DNA of 5,233 bases from Synergistaceae bacterium (GTDB lineage: Bacteria; Synergistota; Synergistia; Synergistales; Aminobacteriaceae), in contig JAFSQO010000481.1 in the NCBI GenBank assembly GCA_017446645.1, forward strand, positions 1 to 5,233. Direction: 5' to 3'. The notes below the pieces were generated by a model. It had not been told where the DNA came from, searched no databases, and saw nothing but the letters and a program-made list of their open reading frames with translations. The stretch's first letter is position 1. Each line of letters starts with the position of its first letter. The position numbers and the translations under genes were made by a program. Below are positions 1 through 5,224 of the stretch, piece after piece.

Positions 1-2
1 GA

Positions 3-548
3 AAGAAGCCGGAAGTCAAGAAGGAAGAGGATTTAACTCCCCCGCCTCCGCCGATGATTCCGCCGAGACCGATAACGCCGATATTTCAGGAAACTTCGAG
101 CGACATGGCAGATTTCGTGAAGTCAGTCCGCGAACGTGGAAATACTAAGCCGGAAAGTTCGCCAAGTTCTTCACAGGCAGCATCAACACCGGCAACACCG
201 CGTCAGGAGTTGAAGACAGCAAGGCCGACTAATATTGATAATGCCTATTCGAGTCGTGAAAGCGTCCTGAGGAGATTCTTGACCCTCTGGTCACTGAACT
301 CTGCAAACGAGATGTATGATATGCTGTCTGAAGGCTCTAAGAAATTAATATCGCGCGAAAATTTTGCGAAAGAAGTTGCGAAATCTTCGGATATGCGTTC
401 GGGACTTAAGGGCGATTACAGGATTAACTGGGTCGGAGAAGAACGTGCGAAGGTCATTACGACTCATAAGTCATTATTCTTCAAGTCAGTAAGTACTCGG
501 ACTTTGGGAGTTACTAGGGAAGGCTCATCATGGAAAATAGTCTGGTAG
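3..548 (+). CDS. Hypothetical protein, 3' part: proline-rich linker plus C-terminal NTF2-like domain (5' end outside window)
   Basis: I do not recognise this gene. The frame is open from the first full codon at base 3 and runs 181 codons to TAG, so the ATG at 54 lies inside the protein rather than being its start. The visible N-terminal part is low-complexity: a Lys/Glu stretch, five consecutive prolines (visible residues 13-17), more P-rich sequence, then a Ser/Thr/Pro/Ala linker to about residue 80. The last ~100 residues look globular. They have a helix-rich start (SRESVLRRFLTLWSLNSANE), the pattern 'MYDMLSEGSKKLISRENFAKEV', and alternating beta-like strands ending GSSWKIVW. This layout is typical of NTF2-like/DUF4878-type domains, a fold assignment from pattern only. 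A proline-rich linker before a small domain suggests an exported or membrane-anchored protein whose anchor lies upstream. It precedes lptC by 17 bp and probably shares its transcript. The function is unknown. Confidence 0.8.
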   Translation, partial: KKPEVKKEEDLTPPPPPMIPPRPITPIFQETSSDMADFVKSVRERGNTKPESSPSSSQAASTPATPRQELKTARPTNIDNAYSSRESVLRRFLTLWSLNSANEMYDMLSEGSKKLISRENFAKEVAKSSDMRSGLKGDYRINWVGEERAKVITTHKSLFFKSVSTRTLGVTREGSSWKIVW

Positions 549-565
549 GGTGAAAATAATATATC

Positions 566-1114
566 ATGAAAAAAATCATAATGTGCACGATCTTTATAGG
601 TCTCGTAGTCCTCGTCAGGTATGCATTGCGTGACATGCAGCTTGACGTAGACTTGCTCAGGGACAGCCTGCTGAACATGCCGGGCATCGTTATGGAAAAT
701 ATCCAAATGAGCCGGGAAATTTCCGGAGATTTATGGCGGGTCAGAATCCCATATTTAGACCGAGATGGTGATACTATTAGGATGAGGTCTTTAGACATCC
801 GCCGTGAAATAAAAGATACAAAACGCGAATGGTATTTCTTCGGACGCGAGGGAACTTACCTTCACGAAAAAAAGACAGCGAGCCTTGAAGGTTTGCTGGG
901 GACTCTTGAAACAGAGGATAGAGTATGGAATCTCGAAAGCAAAATACTTACATGGCAGGAAAAAAATAATGCTCTGGGTTTTCCTGAAGGATTTTTGATT
1001 TATGACGAAGAATTTTTGTTGCGGACTCCACAGGCAAGCATGGATGAAAGCGGCGTGATAACATTAGAACAGGGAGGCGTAATCCAATGGCTAAAGCCCT
1101 TAGAAGGATTCTGA
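566..1114 (+). CDS. lptC: LptC-like LPS export periplasmic protein, inner-membrane anchored
   Basis: This 182-residue protein has one N-terminal membrane segment (about residues 4-20, IIMCTIFIGLVVLVRYA) after a Lys pair, and no later hydrophobic helix. That gives a bitopic protein with a periplasmic body. The body is rich in alternating beta strands, including DLWRVRIPYL (55-64), REWYFFGREGTYL (87-99) and VWNLESKILTW (120-130), as expected of the OstA/LptA/LptC beta-jellyroll family. The length is close to the E. coli LptC length of about 190. LptC receives LPS from the LptB2FG ATPase complex and passes it to LptA on the way to LptD. Sequence similarity alone is weak; the call rests on the TM-plus-beta architecture and on direct overlap with lptD. 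The ribosome-binding site is poor (AGGG overlapping the upstream stop, about 15 nt from ATG), so translation may be coupled to the upstream gene. Confidence 0.68.
   Translation: MKKIIMCTIFIGLVVLVRYALRDMQLDVDLLRDSLLNMPGIVMENIQMSREISGDLWRVRIPYLDRDGDTIRMRSLDIRREIKDTKREWYFFGREGTYLHEKKTASLEGLLGTLETEDRVWNLESKILTWQEKNNALGFPEGFLIYDEEFLLRTPQASMDESGVITLEQGGVIQWLKPLEGF
1071..1077 (+). promoter_or_regulatory. Ribosome-binding site of lptD, inside the end of lptC
   Basis: AGGGAGG lies 9 nt before the ATG at 1087 and fixes the lptD start inside the last codons of the lptC-like gene. The arrangement implies coupled expression of the two genes. Confidence 0.75.
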
Positions 1115-2847
1115 CAATAATAATAGTGCTATATTTGATTCTCGTTTCGTTCTCTGTAGGTTATGCTGCTAACTTTCAGAATTATCACGTTACTGAGACC
1201 CAGGAAGTCCCGGAACCTATTGAAGTTCCCGTGAATCCTGAACGTGTTACCCTGAATGCCGACAGAGTCTCTTTCAACGATGAGACCGGCAACGCCCTTG
1301 CAGAAGGCGGAGCAGTCCTGACTTACAACGATACGACTATAATGGCCGAACGCATAGAGTATAACGCTGACACCCAGAAAGTTCACGCTATGCCCTTACC
1401 AGGCGAGCAGATTTTGCTGAAACACGGCAGCAGGACTCTCAAAGGCGACCAGATAGAGTATGACCTGAACACTAAAGAAGGCATCTTGACGGGTGCACTG
1501 ACAAAAGTGGGAGTCGGCGACAACGGCGGAGTTCTCTATGTATATGGCAGCGAGATTGACGTAATGCCTTGGGAATTGGCTCAGGAACGCGGACTCGTAA
1601 AAGGCACAGCTGAAGATTACATTATTCAGTGGCGCAACGTAGTCTTGACAACATGTGCCCTTGAACACCCGCACTATAGACTCGAATCAAAGACGATTTC
1701 GTTTATTCCCGGCAAAAAAGTCATAGCAAAGAGACCTCGTGTATATTTAGGCAACACTTATTTATTCACGTCCCCAATGGATTACGTTGTGCAGCTGAAG
1801 CGCAAATCAGTGAGCTACTCATTCCTGCCGTATTTCCAGAAAAGCAGCTCTAAAGGCGCAGGCGGAGGCATTACCGGCACAATCGGCTGGGATACAGGTT
1901 CAATATCGCTTGGTACTACATGGTTTAATAAATCGGGCTGGGAGTTCATGTTTGAGATAGAGCAGGAACTCAACAAGAACTTCAGGATATTAGCAGGAGT
2001 CGAATACTCATGGGACGATGCCTGGGACGAAAGAGTCTGGAGACCTCACGCTACTTTATTCTATCAGGCAAAGGAATACGGCTGGGAAGCAAGACTAAGA
2101 TGGACTCACAATGAATACATCGAAGACCAGAAGGACTCTAACAGCGAATTCAAAGGCAGACTCGACAGAAGACCGGAATTCATAGTATATGCCCCGTGGT
2201 TCAAAAGCTCGCTATATTCATGGATGAGGATTTACGCAGCCTACGGAAGTTTCAAGGAAAAAATCTACGGCGGAGGAGAAGGCGACGTAACCGCACGCTA
2301 TGGAATTGGACTCAGAAGCTATTTCGAGAAGGCATTAGATGACAAAGGCAACATAGAATTATTCTCTGATACTACCGGCGAAGCATGGTTCTATGACCGT
2401 GAAAACGCAGATCATGAAGTAATTCACAGTTTTACGGGACTGCGTTACAAACTCGGCTCAGTTGAGATGGGGACGGCCTACGAGAGCCAGAAAGTCTGGG
2501 GAGAGAGCGCAATGCATTGGGATCAATACAAGAAGCGTAAAAGAATCCACCAGAAAATTAGAGTCCCATTAGGGAAAGAAGTCGCTACTGTCTTCAGAGG
2601 CAGCTATGACCTTGACGAGTCAATGATTGACGAGATGAATTACAGCTTGCGCTGGGAAACTGACTGCATGATCTGGGACCTGCACTACAAAGACGACAGG
2701 ACTTCAGGCGGCGATGACAAGATAGGGCTTACGATCTCACTGAATGCCTTCCCGAACTCTAAGGCTTCGTTTGGTCAGAAGCTCGATGTTGACCCGTTCC
2801 TGAGACCTGCTGACGTTCCCGGTAAAAATTATTTACAGAAAGAGTGA
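1087..2847 (+). CDS. lptD: LPS-assembly outer-membrane protein LptD (OstA/Imp)
   Basis: LptD, with the lipoprotein LptE, inserts LPS into the outer leaflet of the outer membrane. The 586-residue product begins with a classical signal peptide: basic MAKALRR, a hydrophobic core at 8-24, and a likely cut after A27 or A28. Residues about 50-160 form an OstA/LptA-like jellyroll with the repeating pattern 'ADRVSFND...GNALAEGG', 'AERIEYNADT', 'KGDQIEYDLNTKEG'. Next comes the LptD junction, VVLTTCALEHPHYRLESKTI (186-205), then RVYLGNTYLFTSPMDYVVQL. From about 240 to the end the sequence alternates aromatic and polar residues, as in a beta-barrel. The protein is shorter than E. coli LptD (784). It has only two cysteines, C190 in the junction and C527 near the end of the barrel. 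The start is supported by AGGGAGG, and the gene ends in tandem stops TGA-TAA. It overlaps lptC by 28 bp. Confidence 0.88.
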   Translation: MAKALRRILTIIIVLYLILVSFSVGYAANFQNYHVTETQEVPEPIEVPVNPERVTLNADRVSFNDETGNALAEGGAVLTYNDTTIMAERIEYNADTQKVHAMPLPGEQILLKHGSRTLKGDQIEYDLNTKEGILTGALTKVGVGDNGGVLYVYGSEIDVMPWELAQERGLVKGTAEDYIIQWRNVVLTTCALEHPHYRLESKTISFIPGKKVIAKRPRVYLGNTYLFTSPMDYVVQLKRKSVSYSFLPYFQKSSSKGAGGGITGTIGWDTGSISLGTTWFNKSGWEFMFEIEQELNKNFRILAGVEYSWDDAWDERVWRPHATLFYQAKEYGWEARLRWTHNEYIEDQKDSNSEFKGRLDRRPEFIVYAPWFKSSLYSWMRIYAAYGSFKEKIYGGGEGDVTARYGIGLRSYFEKALDDKGNIELFSDTTGEAWFYDRENADHEVIHSFTGLRYKLGSVEMGTAYESQKVWGESAMHWDQYKKRKRIHQKIRVPLGKEVATVFRGSYDLDESMIDEMNYSLRWETDCMIWDLHYKDDRTSGGDDKIGLTISLNAFPNSKASFGQKLDVDPFLRPADVPGKNYLQKE

Positions 2848-2856
2848 TAAAACTTG

Positions 2857-3687
2857 ATGTTATTGTGTTACGTTGACGGTAAATTCGTCAAACCCGAAGA
2901 GGCAGCCCTGCCCATTTCAGATTTAATTATTCAGCGGGGAGTCGGAGTCTTTGAGGCCCTCGTGTCGATTAACCAGAAGCCTTTAATGCTCACTCCTCAC
3001 ATGGAAAGATTTATTAACAGTGCAAAGAGGCTTAAGTTCGCGAATATTCCTGATGTCGAGTTCATGAAGGGCGTTATCCGTGAAGGTATCGCAAAACTTG
3101 GCCGTGATGTCAGAGTCCGGACGTTCTTAACGGGCGGTGATGAGTTCGATAACGTTAATGGCTGTTTCCCTAACCCTAGATTCTTCGCGTTGTTCGATGA
3201 GCCTGAATTCTTAACTCAGGAAGACTTCGAGAAGGGCAAGATTCTTGAGCCGGTAAGATACAGACGCGAGGCCCCTGAAGTCAAGAGCACGAACTACAGC
3301 GTAACTTTTGATCTGCCGCCTGAAGCATTTGACGTGTTATACTGCCCGGACGGTGAAATCACTGAGGCAGGACACAGCAATTTCTTCTTAGTAATGGACG
3401 ATGACAGAATTATTACTGCACCGTTATCGCGTGTTCTCAAAGGCACGACAAGAGGCGGAGTCCTGGAACTCGCAAGGCAGGAAGGCTACACGGTCGAGGA
3501 ACGCTGCCCGCTCTGGTCGGAACTCGCAAGCCAGCACGCCCGTGAAGCATTCGTCACTGGAAGCATCAAAATGGTAATTCCTGTAGTAAGAGTAGGCGGT
3601 ATCACTTTGGGAACAGGACACCCCGGACCGGTTACAAGGAGGCTCTCGCAGCTCTATCGGGAAAATATTTCAAGGTGGCTTGAGTAA
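2857..3687 (+). CDS. Class-IV PLP-dependent aminotransferase (branched-chain or D-amino-acid type)
   Basis: This 276-residue enzyme has the full fold-type IV signature. RGVGVFEALVS (27-37) and the phosphate-site Arg in HMERF (R51) come first. The PLP-binding lysine K143 follows in EVKSTNY (141-147), then E170 and N175 in ITEAGHSNFFLV. The phosphate cup is KGTTRGGVLELA (195-206), and the end is AFVTGSIKMVIPVVRVGG. These enzymes transfer amino groups between amino acids and 2-oxo acids. The family includes branched-chain aminotransferase (IlvE), D-amino-acid transaminase and aminodeoxychorismate lyase, which I cannot separate by eye, so no symbol is given. TTG at 2854 is also in frame, but ATG 2857 is the likelier start; the nearest Shine-Dalgarno is weak (AAAGAG overlapping the end of lptD). 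It begins 9 bp after the lptD stop, so it is probably cotranscribed with the Lpt genes. It is intact. Confidence 0.9.
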   Translation: MLLCYVDGKFVKPEEAALPISDLIIQRGVGVFEALVSINQKPLMLTPHMERFINSAKRLKFANIPDVEFMKGVIREGIAKLGRDVRVRTFLTGGDEFDNVNGCFPNPRFFALFDEPEFLTQEDFEKGKILEPVRYRREAPEVKSTNYSVTFDLPPEAFDVLYCPDGEITEAGHSNFFLVMDDDRIITAPLSRVLKGTTRGGVLELARQEGYTVEERCPLWSELASQHAREAFVTGSIKMVIPVVRVGGITLGTGHPGPVTRRLSQLYRENISRWLE

Positions 3688-3711
3688 ATTTTAGTAATTT
3701 TTATTAACACT

Positions 3712-3751
3712 GGCGTGAACACTCGTTACTTTAGTAGTGAGATGAAACGCC
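3712..3751 (+). repeat. Left-end imperfect palindrome with nested outer stem
   Basis: The inner stem 3722-3729 / 3734-3741 pairs all eight positions (two G-T) around a TTTA loop. An outer 5-bp stem, GGCGT (3712-3716) with ACGCC (3747-3751), encloses it. The sequence GTAGTGAGATGAAAC resembles GTCGTGAGAGGTTCAC at the right end. I read this as the LE hairpin of an IS200/IS605-like element. It is not a good terminator, because the first T-run starts about 14 nt after the outer stem. Confidence 0.6.
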
Positions 3752-3847
3752 CCGTATACTTGACTTTTTCCCTTTTTCTCTTAAGATATTGGCTAGCGGT
3801 TAGACTTCCGCTTTAACAAAAATGTATGAAACTAACAAACAGAATTT

Positions 3848-3898
3848 GAGGGAACACTTCCCTCTCGCCGCAGCGTAGCACTTAGAGATAATAATCTC
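3848..3898 (+). other. Pair of hairpins inside the element
   Basis: GAGGGAA (3848-3854) pairs perfectly with TTCCCTC (3858-3864) around a 3-nt loop. A second, weaker stem follows: GAGAT (3885-3889) with ATCTC (3894-3898) around AATA. Upstream, AGCGG (3795-3799) can also pair with CCGCT (3808-3812). None is followed by a T-run, so these look like parts of a structured RNA or single-stranded DNA rather than terminators. Confidence 0.4.
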
Positions 3899-3999
3899 CG
3901 GACTGGGTGAACTATGACGGGTTCTAAGAGAAAAGGTGTAAGAGTAGTAAGTATTAACAAGTAAGGTTGTGTCTCTTAATCTTAGGTAAGAGGCTATAC

Positions 4000-4107
4000 T
4001 GTAGGGGCGCAGTGGACACGCCTGCAAGAATAAGGGTGCAAACCAAACTTCTTGGACGAGGATTTTTATCCTTTCAAAGCTTGCGACTTCAGTCGTGAGA
4101 GGTTCAC
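4000..4107 (+). ncRNA. Omega-RNA-like scaffold (TnpB guide RNA) at the right end; 5' boundary unknown
   Basis: TnpB guide RNAs are transcribed from the right end of IS200/IS605 elements. Their 3' part is a hairpin with a TTTA/TTCA loop ending in GGTTCAA/C, immediately followed by the guide, which is flanking host DNA. Here 4080-4087 pairs with 4092-4099 around TTCA and is followed by AGAGGTTCAC. Upstream lie a hairpin at 4059-4072 (AGGAT-TTTT-ATCCT) and a bulged 8-bp stem (4000-4009 with 4019-4026). This gives a compact multi-stem scaffold like that of the family. If functional, the guide would start at about 4108 (AGTGCAGAAACTCCGA). No tnpB is in the window, so the RNA would be solo, used in trans, or a dead remnant. 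Expression cannot be judged from sequence. Confidence 0.4.
4080..4107 (+). repeat. Right-end imperfect palindrome and terminal GGTTCAC
   Basis: CTTGCGAC and GTCGTGAG form an 8-bp stem (two G-T pairs) with a TTCA loop. The segment GCGACTTCAGTCGTGAGAGG is close to the widely seen right-end motif of IS200/IS605 elements (GCGACTTTAGTCGTG in ISDra2, from memory). The likely cleavage site is the terminal TTCAC at 4103-4107. Confidence 0.65.
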
Positions 4108-4117
4108 AGTGCAGAAA

Positions 4118-4155
4118 CTCCGAGAAATTATTATAATATGTCTTGGAGCTTTTTT
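4118..4155 (+). terminator. Probable Rho-independent terminator before ptb
   Basis: CTCCGAGA (4118-4125) pairs with TCTTGGAG (4141-4148), 8 bp with one G-T pair. One C and six T (4150-4155) follow directly. The 15-nt AT-rich loop is longer than usual, which lowers confidence. It lies just outside the right end of the IS-like element, so it could end the lpt/aminotransferase operon, the element's RNA, or both. Confidence 0.5.
4132..4137 (+). promoter_or_regulatory. Candidate -10 box for ptb
   Basis: A perfect TATAAT sits 65 bp before the ptb ATG, within the loop of the terminator hairpin. A transcript starting about 4144 would lack the 5' arm and escape that terminator. No good -35 lies at 16-18 bp. 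TTCACA at 4103-4108 is one base from consensus but 23 bp away. The region is AT-rich, so this could be chance. Confidence 0.3.
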
Positions 4156-4184
4156 GTATTCACGCAAAACTAATTTATATTTTC

Positions 4185-4190
4185 AGGAGG
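4185..4190 (+). promoter_or_regulatory. Ribosome-binding site of ptb
   Basis: AGGAGG lies 12 nt before ATG 4203, slightly long spacing but the only strong site. The closer ATG at 4193 is in another frame and only 2 nt from the site, so it is not the start. Confidence 0.7.
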
Positions 4191-4202
4191 TAATGTTTTA
4201 TT

Positions 4203-5135
4203 ATGGAACAAATTCGTTCATTGTCGCAGTTAATCGAAGAGGCTACTAAGTTATGTGCCGAGAAAGGCCGCAAGCGCATTTCAGTAGCTATGGCAGAGGA
4301 CGCAGGGTTAATCGCAGCTATCGAGGAAGCCCGCAAGATGGGACTCGTTGACGCAACACTCGTCGGCAATCCCGATAAAGTCAAAGCCTGTATAACAGAA
4401 GCAGGAGCAAGTGAGGCAAATTATCACATTATTCCAGAGACCAATGAGGCAGCCTGCGGAATCGTTGCCGTCACTGAAGTATCAGCAAAACGCGCTGATA
4501 TTTACATGAAGGGCCAGCTTCACACCGATAATTTCTTGAGGGGAATGCTGAACAAGGAAGTCGGACTCAGAGTAGGCAAACGCGCAATCTCTCACTGCTA
4601 CTTCCATTCAATTCCGGGATATGACAGGGTAATCTTCATTGCTGACGGTGCATTCAACATGTATCCTGACTTAAAGATGAAGGCTGACATTGTCCAGAAC
4701 ACCGTAAATTTCGCACGCTCACTCGGAGTCGAGACCCCCAAAGTCGCATGTCTTGCAGCAGTCGAGATGGTCAACCCCGATATGCCCTGCACCCTTGATG
4801 CTACTGCACTAGTCCAGATGAACGCACGCGGACAGATCAAGAACTGCATCGTTGACGGACCTTTGGCACTAGATAATGCTATTGACGAAGAGGCCGCCAG
4901 AATCAAGCACATCAAGTCACCGGTCGCAGGACACGCTGATGTCTTATTCGTCCCCCAGATTGAAGTAGGTAATGCACTCGCCAAATCAATCAGCTTCTTT
5001 GCAAAGGGCAGCGAGACAGCAGGATTAATCATCGGTGCAGCAGCTCCCGTAGTCTTAACAAGCCGTGCAGATTCACCAAGGGCAAAATTATTGTCAATCG
5101 CAGGCGCAGTAATGTTAGCTCATCATCAGGGCTAG
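4203..5135 (+). CDS. ptb: Phosphate butyryltransferase
   Basis: This cytoplasmic enzyme converts butyryl-CoA (or branched acyl-CoA) and phosphate to acyl-phosphate and CoA. Acyl-phosphate then yields ATP through butyrate kinase. The 310-residue protein is full length for the phosphate acetyl/butyryltransferase family (about 300 in Clostridium). It carries the familiar blocks in order: RISVAMAEDAGLIAAIEEA (25-43), ATLVGNPDKV (51-60), ADIYMKGQLHTDNFLRGMLN (98-117) followed by KEVGLR, and DGAFNMYPDL (148-157). Then come NPDMPCTLDA (191-200), RGQIKNCIVDGPLALDNAI (209-227), VPQIEVGN (250-257) and GAAAPVVLTSRADSPRAKLL (278-297). The closely related phosphate acetyltransferase (pta) is the alternative. 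The block IVDGPLALD and the short length favour Ptb. It is monocistronic or the first gene of an operon with the gene starting at 5225. Confidence 0.9.
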   Translation: MEQIRSLSQLIEEATKLCAEKGRKRISVAMAEDAGLIAAIEEARKMGLVDATLVGNPDKVKACITEAGASEANYHIIPETNEAACGIVAVTEVSAKRADIYMKGQLHTDNFLRGMLNKEVGLRVGKRAISHCYFHSIPGYDRVIFIADGAFNMYPDLKMKADIVQNTVNFARSLGVETPKVACLAAVEMVNPDMPCTLDATALVQMNARGQIKNCIVDGPLALDNAIDEEAARIKHIKSPVAGHADVLFVPQIEVGNALAKSISFFAKGSETAGLIIGAAAPVVLTSRADSPRAKLLSIAGAVMLAHHQG

Positions 5136-5138
5136 AAG

Positions 5139-5171
5139 ATAGTGTATAGTGTTATAGTTAGTCGATAGTGA
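5139..5171 (+). repeat. ATAGTGT-type heptad repeats in the ptb downstream gap
   Basis: ATAGTGT occurs twice in tandem (5139-5145, 5146-5152). ATAGTTA (5154-5160) and ATAGTGA (5165-5171) follow at near-heptad spacing. The 3' members also form the left arm of the hairpin that follows. Confidence 0.55.
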
Positions 5172-5202
5172 GTAGAAAAGATTTGCTCACTAATAACTAT
5201 AA
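5152..5202 (+). other. Long intergenic hairpin between ptb and the next gene
   Basis: TTATAGTTA (5152-5160) pairs perfectly with TAACTATAA (5194-5202). Inside it, after an asymmetric internal loop, TAGTGAG (5166-5172) pairs with CTCACTA (5186-5192), and up to four weaker pairs extend inward. There is no T-tract after it; the sequence runs into AAATTTAAAGGAGG. It is therefore not a standard terminator. It could be a processing or stability element between two cotranscribed genes, or a small palindromic repeat. Confidence 0.55.
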
Positions 5203-5206
5203 ATTT

Positions 5207-5214
5207 AAAGGAGG
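5207..5214 (+). promoter_or_regulatory. Strong ribosome-binding site of the next gene
   Basis: AAAGGAGG, fully complementary to the 16S anti-Shine-Dalgarno, lies 10 nt before the ATG at 5225 and supports a real gene start at the window edge. Confidence 0.8.
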
Positions 5215-5224
5215 CATTTTCTTT

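Larger units (their letters stand above)
3709..4107 (+). mobile_element. Non-autonomous or decayed IS200/IS605-family element without tnpA or tnpB (approximate ends)
   Basis: About 400 bp between the aminotransferase and ptb genes is flanked by two related imperfect palindromes in the same orientation: CTCGTTAC-TTTA-GTAGTGAG on the left and CTTGCGAC-TTCA-GTCGTGAG on the right. Both have 8-bp stems with two G-T pairs and four-base TTYA loops, and their 3' arms differ at one base. IS200/IS605 elements carry such subterminal hairpins at both ends, recognised by the Y1 transposase TnpA. The right end finishes GAGAGGTTCAC, like known right ends of the family (for example ISDra2, ending GAGGTTCAA). 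The interior has no ORF resembling TnpA or TnpB and is full of stops. If it moves at all, it would need transposase in trans. These elements make no target duplication, so the exact ends are uncertain: the right edge is probably 4107, and the left edge perhaps follows TTAAC at 3704-3708. Confidence 0.55.

Noticed and set aside
54..548. ATG at 54 as a true gene start
   Set aside because: The same frame is open to the window edge and codes a matching K/E- and proline-rich stretch. No ribosome-binding site precedes this ATG.
3712..3780. Rho-independent terminator directly after the aminotransferase gene
   Set aside because: The stem is there, but the first T-run begins well after the outer stem and is interrupted by C residues, so it lacks a proper U-tract.
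3800..4027. 75-codon ORF on the - strand inside the element
   Set aside because: There is no recognisable domain, the composition is odd, and it has no ribosome-binding site I could see. It overlaps the hairpin-rich interior and is most likely chance.
3780..4107. Group I intron or IStron (intron fused to an IS605-type end)
   Set aside because: I looked for conserved P/Q/R/S core segments and found no convincing set. The left end also carries an IS-type hairpin, and no interrupted gene flanks it.
3688..4202. tmRNA, RNase P RNA, 6S RNA, T-box or a known riboswitch
   Set aside because: The hallmark sequences I would expect for these are absent, there is no tRNA-like domain, and the hairpins fit IS200/IS605 ends better.
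4052..4249. 65-codon + strand ORF crossing the right end, terminator and ptb start
   Set aside because: It runs through the RE hairpin and the terminator and overlaps ptb out of frame. It has no Shine-Dalgarno before its first codon. Its internal ATG at 4193 is only 2 nt from the ptb ribosome-binding site.
4598..5032. 144-codon ORF on the - strand opposite ptb
   Set aside because: It is a shadow of the strongly conserved ptb coding frame, with no family resemblance of its own.
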